Positions 28,876-36,747 of a DNA stretch of 36,832 nt are shown one piece after another. A program made the translations under genes and the position numbers. Under the pieces are notes generated by a model. It was not told where the DNA came from and did not search any database. It saw only the letters and a program-made list of their open reading frames with translations. The stretch's first letter is position 1; the number at the start of each line of letters is the position of its first letter. Origin of the DNA: Candidatus Abyssobacteria bacterium SURF_17 (GTDB lineage Bacteria > Abyssobacteria > SURF-5); contig QZKI01000052.1 of assembly GCA_003598055.1 (NCBI GenBank), forward strand, positions 1-36,832. Direction: 5' to 3'.

Positions 28876-29994
28876 GCCTCCCGATATTCCTTTCGTAATA
28901 TGGGCCCTAAATCTATTGCGGGCATCGGTGACGAGTTCCTGCACTGCCTCAAAAACTCGTTCCGGCGTCACCGCCTCCATGCATTGCGTGTGGTCGCAAT
29001 TCTCGTCACACGGGCTGCAGTCCATTGAGCTGGAGACGACTTTATAGGGCTGCCAGTAGGGAGCATTGACCCGAATGTCGGTCGGTCCGAAAATTGCCAC
29101 CACCGGTGTCCCTATGGCCGAAGCAATGTGCATCGGGCCCGAATCAACCGTGACCACGAGGTCGCACTGCTCAAGGAGTGCTGCGAGCTCGAGCAGGCTC
29201 TGTGTTTGTGGTCCGATTTCCGGCAATGCTTTGCTCAGCGAGTGAATCTGCATCACCTTATCGTGCTCCCCGGGTCCCCATGTGAGCAGCAGTTTGGCTG
29301 AAAGTGAGTCAGCCAGCATATCGCAGAGAGCAGCGAACGAGCGCGTCGGCCACTTCTTGATCGTCCGGCTCGTTCCCGGATGGATTCCGATCAGAGGATG
29401 AGAAGCGCCGAAACGCTGCTTTACGAAGGCCGCTGCCGTCTCACGATGTTTGCCGCTGAGCCCGAGCACCGCTTTATCGGTCAGATTTTCCGGCGAGACG
29501 AATGGCCGTATGAGCTCGAGGTTCCTCTCGACGCGCGGCAGTGCGGCGTCTGACGGTCTGACCTTCCTGTTCGCAAAGATGTGGCTGGACTCCTTGACGA
29601 ATCCTCTTCCAAAGCCGACCCTCGTGGGCGCTCCCGACCACAAAGCAACGAGTCCGCTCTTCAATATGCCGTGGAAGTCAAACACAAGGTCAAACCTGCC
29701 ACGCCGTATTCCGGCCAGGAACCGTGCGAGCCGCGACAGTCCCTCATGAACATGCAGGGGGTTCTTCAATGAACGCGCGATGGTTTTTCGCTCAAAGCAG
29801 ATAATTTCATCAAGGTGGGGGTGACCCTCCAGAATTCCAATCGATTTGTCTTCGGCAACCCATGCAATGTGCGCATGAGGAAACTCTCGCCTGAGCGAGC
29901 TCAGAGCAGGCAACGTGCGAACAACATCGCCGATCGAGCTAAGCCGTATTATCAGAATGCGTTGAGGGGAGATATCTTGACGTGTGTTGTGCAT
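28861..29994 (-). CDS. Glycosyltransferase family 9, LPS heptosyltransferase-like
   Basis: A 377-residue GT9 protein, a second member besides the waaF-like gene at 22880. N-terminal ILIIRLSSIGDVVRTLPAL (about 13-31) and the donor-site block DSGPMHIASAIGTPVVAIFGPTD are clear, followed by a Cys-rich DCSPCDENCDHTQCM. RLSSIGD is the WaaC/ADP-heptose type rather than the LPNWVGD of WaaF, so heptosyltransferase I is possible but other GT9 acceptors cannot be excluded. I use the ATG at 29994, about 40 bases after the predicted transcription start; no Shine-Dalgarno is obvious. The last residues, Gly-Val-Arg-Ser and stop, are encoded by the terminal repeat of a 93-bp element, so the native end has been replaced. 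Confidence 0.87.
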   Translation of the reverse strand: MHNTRQDISPQRILIIRLSSIGDVVRTLPALSSLRREFPHAHIAWVAEDKSIGILEGHPHLDEIICFERKTIARSLKNPLHVHEGLSRLARFLAGIRRGRFDLVFDFHGILKSGLVALWSGAPTRVGFGRGFVKESSHIFANRKVRPSDAALPRVERNLELIRPFVSPENLTDKAVLGLSGKHRETAAAFVKQRFGASHPLIGIHPGTSRTIKKWPTRSFAALCDMLADSLSAKLLLTWGPGEHDKVMQIHSLSKALPEIGPQTQSLLELAALLEQCDLVVTVDSGPMHIASAIGTPVVAIFGPTDIRVNAPYWQPYKVVSSSMDCSPCDENCDHTQCMEAVTPERVFEAVQELVTDARNRFRAHITKGISGGGVRS

Positions 29995-30040
29995 GCTATG
30001 AAATGACCGTGTGCAGGCGCTATAACTCCTTTCATCGCGA

Positions 30041-30069
30041 ATTATAGCGAACTGCATTCGGCGTGTCAA
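30041..30069 (-). promoter_or_regulatory. Perfect-consensus sigma-70 promoter for the GT9 gene
   Basis: On the minus strand TTGACA (30069-30064), a 17-base spacer and TATAAT (30046-30041): exact consensus in both boxes. Transcription would begin near 30034 and run into the heptosyltransferase gene. Confidence 0.85.
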
Positions 30070-30154
30070 AGAAAAGCATCGGAAGTACAACGAAAATCTA
30101 GTTCCGGCAATTCTGAAGAGTCTTCGAACAGGGGAGTGGGCTGTCGAGGCAAAA

Positions 30155-30511
30155 TCAAATGGTGCGCTTCAAAAGACGATCGATCAAAAAGCGGCGATAT
30201 GGTGCATTGCGGCATTCCAGCGTGCACATTTCCAGGTCTTCTATGTTCGTGCAATGCAGCGGACAATCCTTTGTTCCGGTCAATGTCTTCGACGGAATCG
30301 GTTCTTCAAGGAGGTCCTCGAATTCCTTTGCGTTGACCGCAAGCGTGGTCCTGCATGCCGAATGCGTGAAAAAGAAATAGAGGCGGACATGGTCATTTTT
30401 CGGCATGAAGGTGATACCGATTGGCTGAATTTCCGAGTCGCGCAGGAAGTCCTCGCGGTCAGGCCAGCGAACCCCGCAACTACACTGCTTGAACTCAATC
30501 AGGCTGTCCAT
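30155..30511 (-). CDS. Cys-rich hypothetical protein, likely metal-binding
   Basis: A 118-residue soluble protein with seven cysteines: CxC at 10/12 in a FKQCSCGVRWPDREDFL context, a single Cys53 in HSACRTTLAV, CxxxC at 83/87 and CxxxC at 96/100. The order (Cys-rich start, RWPxRxDFL, a TTLA strand, TGTxDCPxxC and a final CxxxC) matches a family of uncharacterised proteins that I recall from sulfate reducers and relatives. Zinc or iron-sulfur binding is likely but the function is unknown. GGAGGG lies 5 bases before the ATG. A perfect 9-bp-stem hairpin lies 20 bases upstream of the start codon. Monocistronic. Confidence 0.7.
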   Translation of the reverse strand: MDSLIEFKQCSCGVRWPDREDFLRDSEIQPIGITFMPKNDHVRLYFFFTHSACRTTLAVNAKEFEDLLEEPIPSKTLTGTKDCPLHCTNIEDLEMCTLECRNAPYRRFLIDRLLKRTI

Positions 30512-30530
30512 GATTTCCCTCCGTAAAACC

Positions 30531-30551
30531 GCGGAAGAGCATCTCTTCCGC
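30531..30551. promoter_or_regulatory. Perfect inverted repeat before the Cys-rich gene
   Basis: GCGGAAGAG (30531-30539) and CTCTTCCGC (30543-30551) form a 9-bp stem with a 3-base loop just upstream of the ribosome binding site of the minus-strand Cys-rich gene. Operator or leader hairpin; no U tract, so not a terminator. Confidence 0.5.
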
Positions 30552-30640
30552 TAAGCTATAGTATGCTATTCTGCATTCCCATGGGCAAGGGGGAGTGGTC
30601 GCTTTTGTATGTGGTGCAACAAGCGGCAGCCAGCCTTGTG

Positions 30641-30662
30641 GGGGTCGTTCGCGAACGACCCC
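30641..30662. repeat. TGTAGG-family palindrome, 22 bp perfect
   Basis: The arms GGGGTCGTTCG and CGAACGACCCC meet without a loop to make a perfect palindrome, preceded by TTGTG (TTGTA in the other copies). The core GTTCGCGAAC is shared with the copy at 26447-26464. Confidence 0.8.
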
Positions 30663-30663
30663 T

Positions 30664-30705
30664 AAAAAAACTGCCCGGACTCAAAACCCACTTTTGTGTC
30701 GGGCA
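30664..30705 (-). terminator. Orphan terminator-like hairpin
   Basis: Arms TGCCC-G-GACTCAAAA (30672-30686) and TTTTGTGTCGGGCA (30692-30705) pair along 14 positions with one bulge and one mismatch. Read on the minus strand the hairpin is followed by G and seven T (30670-30664). No minus-strand gene precedes it in the window, so it is a relic or part of the adjacent repeat. Confidence 0.5.
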
Positions 30706-30724
30706 CCCAATGAACCGGCATCGC

Positions 30725-30753
30725 TTGACACCGGTTCGGAGGTGGTATAGCAT
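30725..30753 (+). promoter_or_regulatory. Possible promoter of the hydroxyacid dehydrogenase gene
   Basis: A perfect TTGACA at 30725-30730 is followed by TATAGC (spacer 15) or TAGCAT (30748-30753, spacer 17). The -10 is weak, so this is tentative. Confidence 0.4.
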
Positions 30754-30796
30754 CTGTTCGCGAGCTTGAATGGTTTAAGTAATGAGGAGCACAAAA

Positions 30797-31780
30797 ATGA
30801 GCGAGAAAAATGGGAAAAAGTGCGTTTACATAACCCGACGAATTCCCTCTGCCGCGGTGGAGCTTCTCCGCGATCGATTCGAGGTAACGATGAACGCCTC
30901 AGAACGCAACGCTCGCCGGGCCGAGATTAAGCAAGCGCTTAAGGAGGCACATGCGCTTCTCTGTCTGCTTACCGATACGGTGGATGATGAGATTATGGCC
31001 AGTGCTCCAAACCTGAAAATCGTCGCCAACATGGCCGTGGGTTATGACAATATTGACCTCAAGGCCGCCACGAAGCGTCGAATCATGGTCACCAATACCC
31101 CCGGCGTTCTGACTGAGACAACGGCCGACCTCACATGGGCTCTCATCCTCGGTGTTGCTCGCCGGCTGGTCGAAGCCGACCACTACACGCATGAGGGAAA
31201 ATTCTCCGGCTGGGGTCCGATGCTCTTCATGGGAGCTGATGTCGACGGTAAAACCCTCGGCATTGTGGGATTCGGCCGCATTGGCCAGGCAGTGGCCCGG
31301 CGGGCACTCGGCTTCGGCATGCGAGTACTCTACAGCGATGAGACGAGAGCCGCCGCGGCGCTCGAAAGAAAGCTCGGGGCGAAGAAGGTATCTCTCGAGA
31401 CTCTTCTCCGTCAATCCGATTTCGTCACGTTGCATGTTCCCCTTACGAAGAGCACACACCATTTGATTGGTCGTGAGCAACTCAGGCTCATGAAGCCGAC
31501 AGCATATCTCATCAATACTTCGCGCGGGCCGGTCGTCGTCGAAAAGGAACTTGTGAGAGCGCTCAAAGACAGCGCCATCGCCGGGGCCGGACTCGACGTA
31601 TATGAGAAAGAGCCGAAATTGGCCAGAGGGTTGCTCGACCTTCGCAATGTGGTGTTGCTGCCCCACATTGGCAGCGCCTCGACCGAAACCCGGACGAAGA
31701 TGGCGGTCATGGCCGCAGAGAACATCGTAGTGGCCCTTTCTGGCGGACGGCCACCGAATCTTTTGAATGAGATAAGATAA
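30797..31780 (+). CDS. D-2-hydroxyacid dehydrogenase (glyoxylate/hydroxypyruvate reductase type)
   Basis: A 327-residue NAD(P)-dependent D-isomer-specific 2-hydroxyacid dehydrogenase. The Rossmann dinucleotide motif is LGIVGFGRIGQAVARRA, and the catalytic Arg-Glu-His triad sits in TSRGPVV, YEKEP and LPHIGSAS. ANMAVGYDNID and NTPGVLTETTADLTWALIL are typical of the GyaR/glyoxylate reductase group, so glyoxylate or hydroxypyruvate to glycolate or D-glycerate is likely; the exact substrate is not certain. I start at the ATG at 30797, which has GAGGAG 7 bases upstream; that Shine-Dalgarno overlaps an in-frame ATG at 30782. The next gene on the strand follows after 101 bases containing a repeat. 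Confidence 0.9.
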   Translation: MSEKNGKKCVYITRRIPSAAVELLRDRFEVTMNASERNARRAEIKQALKEAHALLCLLTDTVDDEIMASAPNLKIVANMAVGYDNIDLKAATKRRIMVTNTPGVLTETTADLTWALILGVARRLVEADHYTHEGKFSGWGPMLFMGADVDGKTLGIVGFGRIGQAVARRALGFGMRVLYSDETRAAAALERKLGAKKVSLETLLRQSDFVTLHVPLTKSTHHLIGREQLRLMKPTAYLINTSRGPVVVEKELVRALKDSAIAGAGLDVYEKEPKLARGLLDLRNVVLLPHIGSASTETRTKMAVMAAENIVVALSGGRPPNLLNEIR

Positions 31781-31807
31781 GGGGAAACAGCGAAACTGTT
31801 TCGCAAT

Positions 31808-31847
31808 TGTAGGGGCGTCCCCATGCGGGCGCCCGAACGGCCATACA
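31808..31847. repeat. TGTAGG-family imperfect palindrome
   Basis: TTGTAGGGGCG start with arms GGGCGTCC (31813-31820) and GGGCGCCC (31827-31834), ending near CATACAG. It lies between the hydroxyacid dehydrogenase and amidohydrolase genes. Confidence 0.65.
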
Positions 31848-31881
31848 GGGCCGCCTACTCGCATCACTTTGAGGAGACCAC

Positions 31882-33162
31882 ATGGATACACGCTTAGTCG
31901 AGAGGCTCAATGCCGCCATTCAGGACATCGAAATCATTGATACGCACGAGCATCTCATGAATCGAGAGATGCTGAAAGATTTGGGATTTAACATCATCCT
32001 GGCCATGGAATTGGAGTACGTCAAAGACGACCTGATGGCAGTTGGAATGTCGCCCGACACATTGATGGAGAGAATGTCCGAGCCCGAGCAACTGCTCGCC
32101 GAACTGGTCCCCCTGCTGAAGCAGACGCGCAATACGAGCTATTACCGGGCCCTGTTCCGGGCGTTCCGGGATTTGCATGGGTTGAATGACGACGAGCTTA
32201 ATCCAAAGAACCTCATGGCGGTCTCCGACAGTATCAGCCGTGCATATGGCACCTCGGATTGGTATCCGCATGTCGTCCGCGAGCGCTGCAACATCAAATA
32301 CATGCTCAGGGACATGGAATACATTATCGCAGATGATGATTTCATCAAGCCGGTCATCCGGATGGATAGCTACCTGATGTTGCGCCACCGGAACATCCTT
32401 CAGACATGGTTCGAGCGCGACCCGGTTCACACTCTCCGCACGCCTGAGGCCGAATATGAGGCGCGCGTGAAAAGTTTCGATGACTATCTGGCTCTTATGG
32501 ACGAGGATTTTCGGAAGGCGCTCGATTTCGGCGCCGTTGCCATAAAGATCGGCATCGCATACAATCGCACGCTCCAGTTCGAGGAAGCCTCGATAGACGA
32601 GGCCAACCGCGCGTTCAATCTGCCGGATGAGAAGGCCACATGGGCCGACATCAAAGCATTCCAAGATTTCCTGGTCTTCAGAATTATTGAAACCGCAGGC
32701 AGGCACGGACTGCCGGTTCAGATTCACACCGGGCTGCTGGCTGGCGGAAAGAACACACTTTCGAACTCCAACCCGCTCCACCTCACGAACATTTTCCTCA
32801 AGTTCCCGGATGTGCAGTTCGACATTTTCCACGGCGGCTTTCCATTTATGAATCAGCTCGGCTCGCTCGCGCTGATGTTTCCCAATGTCTACCTCGACAC
32901 GTGCTGGCTCCCCTTGATTTCTTATGAAAGCTTCAAACGCGCGCTCAACGAATGGCTCAGCTACGTGCCTGCGGGCAAATTCCTCTGGGGAGGCGACTGC
33001 GGCACCGCCGAGGGTATATACGGCGCCGTCTACATGGTGCGCCATGCGCTTGCCGAGGCCCTCGCTGAGAAAATCAGGGATGGCCAGATGGACGAAGAAA
33101 TTGCTGTCTTCGTTGCGCGTTCACTTCTCCATGACAACGCAGGAAGACTATTCTCTCTCTAA
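31882..33162 (+). CDS. Amidohydrolase-superfamily protein
   Basis: A 426-residue TIM-barrel metal-dependent hydrolase. Visible metal-site motifs are DTHEHL (His22, His24) on the first strand, QIHTG near 277, FHGGFP near 315 and WGGDCG near 373-378. The overall pattern (THEHL, a long helical insert between 60 and 180, DIFHGGFPF, VYLDTCWLP) fits the amidohydrolase-2 group related to uronate isomerase and to glutamine-synthetase-associated hydrolases; no substrate can be assigned. GAGGAG lies 5 bases before the ATG. It could share a transcript with the upstream hydroxyacid dehydrogenase, with a repeat between them. Convergent with the TRIC gene. Confidence 0.8.
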   Translation: MDTRLVERLNAAIQDIEIIDTHEHLMNREMLKDLGFNIILAMELEYVKDDLMAVGMSPDTLMERMSEPEQLLAELVPLLKQTRNTSYYRALFRAFRDLHGLNDDELNPKNLMAVSDSISRAYGTSDWYPHVVRERCNIKYMLRDMEYIIADDDFIKPVIRMDSYLMLRHRNILQTWFERDPVHTLRTPEAEYEARVKSFDDYLALMDEDFRKALDFGAVAIKIGIAYNRTLQFEEASIDEANRAFNLPDEKATWADIKAFQDFLVFRIIETAGRHGLPVQIHTGLLAGGKNTLSNSNPLHLTNIFLKFPDVQFDIFHGGFPFMNQLGSLALMFPNVYLDTCWLPLISYESFKRALNEWLSYVPAGKFLWGGDCGTAEGIYGAVYMVRHALAEALAEKIRDGQMDEEIAVFVARSLLHDNAGRLFSL

Positions 33163-33190
33163 TCTTCAAGACTCATGCGGAGAGGAAACT

Positions 33191-33814
33191 TCATCTATCG
33201 TGGTTTTTAGGCGCCATTGACGGAAACACCGGCAGCGATAGTTTCCAGCGTATCGCTGCGAGCCTCAGCCCCAAGGTCACAAGGACGGCGAGAGAAATAT
33301 TAAGGCGCTCGTTCGGAGTGAGTCGCGAGAGTGCAACAAACATAACTGCGCCAGACAGCGAGGCTGTCGCATAGATTTCGCGCTGCAAAATCAGCGGTAT
33401 CTCGCCCGAGAGAATGTCCCGTATCATGCCGCCCACTACGCCCGTCATGATTCCCATGATAACGGCAATAACCGGAGCGGTTCCAAAACCCAGTGCCTTC
33501 TGTGCCCCGATTATCGTGAATATCGCCAGCCCGAAAGCATCGGCCACCTGAAGTACTCCGCTCGGAAACTCGCGGAAGCGTGCGATCGCGAACGTTAAGA
33601 TGGAGGCGGTCGCAGCCACGAAAATGTAAGTGGGGTCGGAAATCCAAAAGACAGGGTCAGCGCCGAGCGTCAGGTCCCGAAGCGTTCCTCCTCCCAACGC
33701 GGTCACAAGACCGATTACGACCACCCCGAACAAATCCATGTGTTTCCTGCCCGCGGCAAGCGAGCCGGTGACGGCGAACACGGCGGTTCCGAAAAGATCG
33801 AGCAGATAAATCAT
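33191..33814 (-). CDS. TRIC-family cation channel protein (UPF0126/YadS type)
   Basis: A 207-residue membrane protein with seven predicted helices built from two repeats of the UPF0126 unit. The signature stretches are DLFGTAVFAVTGSLAAGRKHMDLFGVVVIGLVTALGGGT-type in the first repeat (residues 6-44, with the GGGTLRDL turn) and ADAFGLAIFTIIGAQKA plus GVVGGMIRDIL in the second. Prokaryotic TRIC proteins conduct monovalent cations. The Shine-Dalgarno is weak. A strong hairpin lies in the gap of 54 bases to the GNAT gene upstream, so the two genes may share a transcript with attenuation. Confidence 0.9.
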   Translation of the reverse strand: MIYLLDLFGTAVFAVTGSLAAGRKHMDLFGVVVIGLVTALGGGTLRDLTLGADPVFWISDPTYIFVAATASILTFAIARFREFPSGVLQVADAFGLAIFTIIGAQKALGFGTAPVIAVIMGIMTGVVGGMIRDILSGEIPLILQREIYATASLSGAVMFVALSRLTPNERLNISLAVLVTLGLRLAAIRWKLSLPVFPSMAPKNHDR

Positions 33815-33833
33815 ATCAACTTACTGCTGTAGC

Positions 33834-33860
33834 GGACAGAGCCCCGTCAGGGCTCTGTCC
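33834..33860. repeat. Perfect 11-bp-stem hairpin, TGTAG-type
   Basis: GGACAGAGCCC (33834-33844) and GGGCTCTGTCC (33850-33860) with a 5-base loop, preceded by CTGTAGC. It has the same framework as the TGTAGG family but different arms. It follows the GNAT stop codon directly but has no T tract. Confidence 0.75.
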
Positions 33861-33868
33861 CCTGAGCC

Positions 33869-34459
33869 TTACGATACTTCATCAAAAGCCGGCGAATATC
33901 TTACCATCCCGCTTATCCCACTAAGAGCGCCCGGCACAAGCTCGAGCGCCATGAAGGCTTCATCCGGAACAGGAAACGGCACTTCCAGCCCTTCAGCCCG
34001 CGCCGACGAAAATCCAAACCGGGGATAGTAATCCGGATGGCCGATGACCACCACAATCTTGTGGCCCAGCCGCCGGCACTGCTCCAATCCGTAGCGAACA
34101 AGCTCAGAGCCGATGCCTTTCTTCTGGAATTCCGGCCGCACCGCCAATGGCGCAAGGCCGAGCGCCGGAATGCGCGTGCCTGGCACTTCAATTGCGATTG
34201 CGCTGAATAAGATGTGCCCGACGACCCTTCCAGCTACCACAGCCACGAGCGATAGCTCCGGGAAATGGTCAGGTGATTGCCGAAGAGCTTCCACCAACCG
34301 CCCTTCAACCTCTCGGCCAAATGCAAGCCGGTTTACTTCATATACGGCGGCATAATCCTCCGGCTTCTCAGGGTGAATTTCAGGTTTCAACAACCAGGAC
34401 GCCCCTTTCTTATCAATGTCGCTGAGCCCTGTCGATAGACTCACGGCTGTCTGCGTCAT
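33869..34459 (-). CDS. GNAT-family N-acetyltransferase
   Basis: A 196-residue acetyltransferase. The GNAT fold is visible from residue 26: VGHILFS strand 4, the acetyl-CoA loop LAVRPEFQKKGIGSELVRYGLEQCRRLG (Q/R-x-x-G-x-G/A motif QKKGIG) and VIGHPDYYPRFGF, the segment typical of the COG3153 (YhbS) subgroup. Substrate unknown. From the ATG at 34459 the gene overlaps the 3' end of the amidohydrolase gene by 47 bases; a TTG at 34393 with AAAGGGG upstream would remove 22 residues and the overlap, and is a real alternative because homology begins only near residue 26. Confidence 0.88.
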   Translation of the reverse strand: MTQTAVSLSTGLSDIDKKGASWLLKPEIHPEKPEDYAAVYEVNRLAFGREVEGRLVEALRQSPDHFPELSLVAVVAGRVVGHILFSAIAIEVPGTRIPALGLAPLAVRPEFQKKGIGSELVRYGLEQCRRLGHKIVVVIGHPDYYPRFGFSSARAEGLEVPFPVPDEAFMALELVPGALSGISGMVRYSPAFDEVS

Positions 34460-35690
34460 GCGCGTCGTAAAGAACTGTGCCTTCCGCCAGAGAGAAAACT
34501 ACTTCGGATTGTTCGGCAAAAACGAGCTTGAGCACGTCCTCACCGTCCGATTCATCCGAGAGCACTGCCACAGCGACAAGGTCAGCGAAAGAGCCGTTCG
34601 ACAGTGCTCCGGCGTTGCCGGCTAAACCCAACGCTTCCAGGCCATTCTGTGTAGCCATCCGCAGAATGGTTTGTAGTGGAACTTCCGTATGTTCACCGTG
34701 CAGGAACTTCATCTCATCGAGAATACTCAATGTCGGACTGCTGGCAAGGCTGTCGGTGCCGAGGGCGACGTTGATTCCGCAATCGAGCATTCTAAGGAAT
34801 GGATGGTTCCCGTGGCCGAAGTAACTGTGGCTTCGCGGACAGAAAACCACACTCGAGGCCGATTGCTCGATAATGCAGAAATCGTCCTCGCTCACATAAT
34901 TGCAGTGGATGAGCGTGCAGGGCTGATCAAAAAACCCGAGGCGCTCAAGATAGCGAACGGAAGACATCTCCGGCGGTCTCCAGCCTCTTGGAATTCCGAA
35001 TTCCTCGCGGAATTCACGGATTTCCCCCGTGCCTTGTTTCAGGAATTCTATCTCGGCCTCAGTCTCCGCAAGATGGATGCATAATCGCCAATCATTCTCA
35101 TGAGCCAGCTTGATACATTGCTTCAAGACATCGGTAGATACCGTATATGGCGTGTGCGGGGCGATGCCGATGAGCACGTTATCGTTCCGCGGATGTTTAT
35201 CGATGCGTGCGAGCAGGGCGTCAAATGTCTTACCGGCAGTCCGGGGATTGAAATCTATGACTTCATAGAATATGCGCGCGCGGATGCCGCTTTTTACATA
35301 CTTCCGCATTGCCCGCGCATTCCGCGAGATGTCGCCAAGCGCGGTAGTCCCCGATTCGCCGATCAGCCTGAGTCCGGCTTCCACCGACGAGTTGAACTCA
35401 TCCTCGCCCCACGCACTCGTTACTCGGACGATTTCTCTGATCCAATCGGTGAACCGGCGCTTTGGCTTTACGTCCGTTTGGGCTAACGTGAGTTCGAGAT
35501 GGGTATGAGCATTGACGAGTCCGGGCATGAGCACGGCGAAGCCCAGGTCTATTACCGTCGAGTCCGGCGATGCGGACGCCGAGCCTTGCGGTCGTATTGC
35601 GAGAACATATTTCCCCTCAATGACGACCTCGACGCCTTCGCTCACGCGGCTCGCGCCGTCTGCGAGGTACTTGCTTCTGATTATCAGCAT
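34413..35690 (-). CDS. Amidohydrolase, MTA/SAH deaminase-like
   Basis: A 425-residue member of the ATZ/TRZ/MtaD branch of the amidohydrolases. An N-terminal composite beta-sandwich leads to PGLVNAHTHLELT (metal ligands His62 and His64); then IAPHTPYTVS, CIHLAETEAEIEF, HCNYVSEDD, FCPRSHSYFGHG and the aspartate of GTDSLASS follow in the usual order. This branch deaminates 5'-methylthioadenosine, S-adenosylhomocysteine or aminofutalosine. The gene overlaps the 3' end of a nucleoside phosphorylase gene of the methylthioinosine type, so deamination of methylthioadenosine is the best guess, with aminofutalosine (menaquinone route) the main alternative. Confidence 0.85.
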   Translation of the reverse strand: MLIIRSKYLADGASRVSEGVEVVIEGKYVLAIRPQGSASASPDSTVIDLGFAVLMPGLVNAHTHLELTLAQTDVKPKRRFTDWIREIVRVTSAWGEDEFNSSVEAGLRLIGESGTTALGDISRNARAMRKYVKSGIRARIFYEVIDFNPRTAGKTFDALLARIDKHPRNDNVLIGIAPHTPYTVSTDVLKQCIKLAHENDWRLCIHLAETEAEIEFLKQGTGEIREFREEFGIPRGWRPPEMSSVRYLERLGFFDQPCTLIHCNYVSEDDFCIIEQSASSVVFCPRSHSYFGHGNHPFLRMLDCGINVALGTDSLASSPTLSILDEMKFLHGEHTEVPLQTILRMATQNGLEALGLAGNAGALSNGSFADLVAVAVLSDESDGEDVLKLVFAEQSEVVFSLAEGTVLYDAHDADSRESIDRAQRH

Positions 35691-36624
35691 TCACACTAAT
35701 CCAGCCGTGCCAATCGTTGCCGATGTCTCCTCGGTCACGGTAGCGTTTCATCGTTTGGCCGCACGTACAATCAGGCGGATTCTCTTGAGCGAGTCGCGCT
35801 ATCGCCTCGATTATGCTCGGGAAGGAGCTGACGCTCTCTTCGACGGCCTCCATCTCGTCTCTGTCGGCCAGCCCTTCAAAGAGAATGCCCGGACGAAACT
35901 CCTTCTGTCGAATTCCTTCGGCATAATTCGTGACGTAGCACAGGGCCGCGTAGCACATTTCCAATTCCTTCGCGAGAAACACTTCGGGAACGAGTGTCAT
36001 GCCCACGAGGTGACCGCCGCAGACCGAGAACTTGCGGATTTCGGCCGGCGTCTCCAGCCGTGGGCCTTCGGTACACACGTACGTGCCTTTCGAGGCGAAG
36101 TCGAGCTTCAGGCCGGATAAGGCGCGTGCGAGCAAGTCTCGCATATGGGGGCAGAAGACTGGATTCTGACGAACAAATCCGAGCCCGCCGTGCTCAAAAA
36201 AAGTGGCTGGCCTGCGGCGCGTTTCGTCTATAACGTCATCGACGAGCACAAACTGGCCTATCCTGTAATCACTTGACAACGCGCCCGGGCCGGACCATGA
36301 GACAATCTGTTTGACGCCGAGGTCCTTCAACGCGTATATGTTTGCCCGGTAATTCACAAACGGGGCTGCAATGGAATAGCCCTTCTCACCGTGCCGCGAA
36401 AGGAAGAGGAAGCTTCCCGATGGTTTCGTGAGGAGAAAGACGGGCTGACTCTTTCCGAAAGGCGTATCCCGTTCCCCAAGTCGTTCCTTTTCAGCCTCTT
36501 GCGCAAGAAGCCGATACGCCTGACTCCCGCCAATCACGGCGAATTCCGGAAGCTGGCGTTCTTTTCTGCTTGCTGCGAGTCTCCGCTTTCGTCGAGTGCC
36601 TGGACTATCGCCTTGTGTGCGCAT
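35617..36624 (-). CDS. MTAP/MTIP-family purine nucleoside phosphorylase
   Basis: A 335-residue phosphorylase of the PNP/MTAP superfamily. AVIGG (29-33), SRHGEKGYSIAAPFVNYRAN (phosphate and sugar site, 76-95), CTEGPRLETPAEIRKF (184-199), VGMTLVPEVFLAKE (207-220) and VTNYAEG (231-237) are present. Human MTAP has aspartate in the TDYD segment for adenine; here the equivalent is Asn233, as in 6-oxopurine enzymes and Pseudomonas methylthioinosine phosphorylase. The ATG at 36624 has AAGGGA 4 bases upstream. The C-terminus is odd: after a CTCGQ motif it runs about 50 residues, ends in an Arg-rich tail and overlaps the next gene by 74 bases. Confidence 0.85.
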   Translation of the reverse strand: MRTQGDSPGTRRKRRLAASRKERQLPEFAVIGGSQAYRLLAQEAEKERLGERDTPFGKSQPVFLLTKPSGSFLFLSRHGEKGYSIAAPFVNYRANIYALKDLGVKQIVSWSGPGALSSDYRIGQFVLVDDVIDETRRRPATFFEHGGLGFVRQNPVFCPHMRDLLARALSGLKLDFASKGTYVCTEGPRLETPAEIRKFSVCGGHLVGMTLVPEVFLAKELEMCYAALCYVTNYAEGIRQKEFRPGILFEGLADRDEMEAVEESVSSFPSIIEAIARLAQENPPDCTCGQTMKRYRDRGDIGNDWHGWISVNADNQKQVPRRRREPRERRRRGRH

Positions 36625-36747
36625 CCGGTCCCTTAGCCGCTTTCCGTTTTCTGTTACCAGCCCCGATTTGGAAGGTAGTATATCACAAGGGCTATGGCAT
36701 GAGAAAGCCGCGAAAGGCCCGATATCTTGCAATGTGTCAAGGCCGGA

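Noticed and set aside
30899-31891. Long minus-strand frame opposite the 2-hydroxyacid dehydrogenase
   Set aside because: The plus-strand gene has all catalytic motifs and a Shine-Dalgarno; the opposite frame has none.
31894-33045. 383-codon minus-strand frame opposite the amidohydrolase
   Set aside because: Antisense shadow; it lacks recognisable domains and a start signal.
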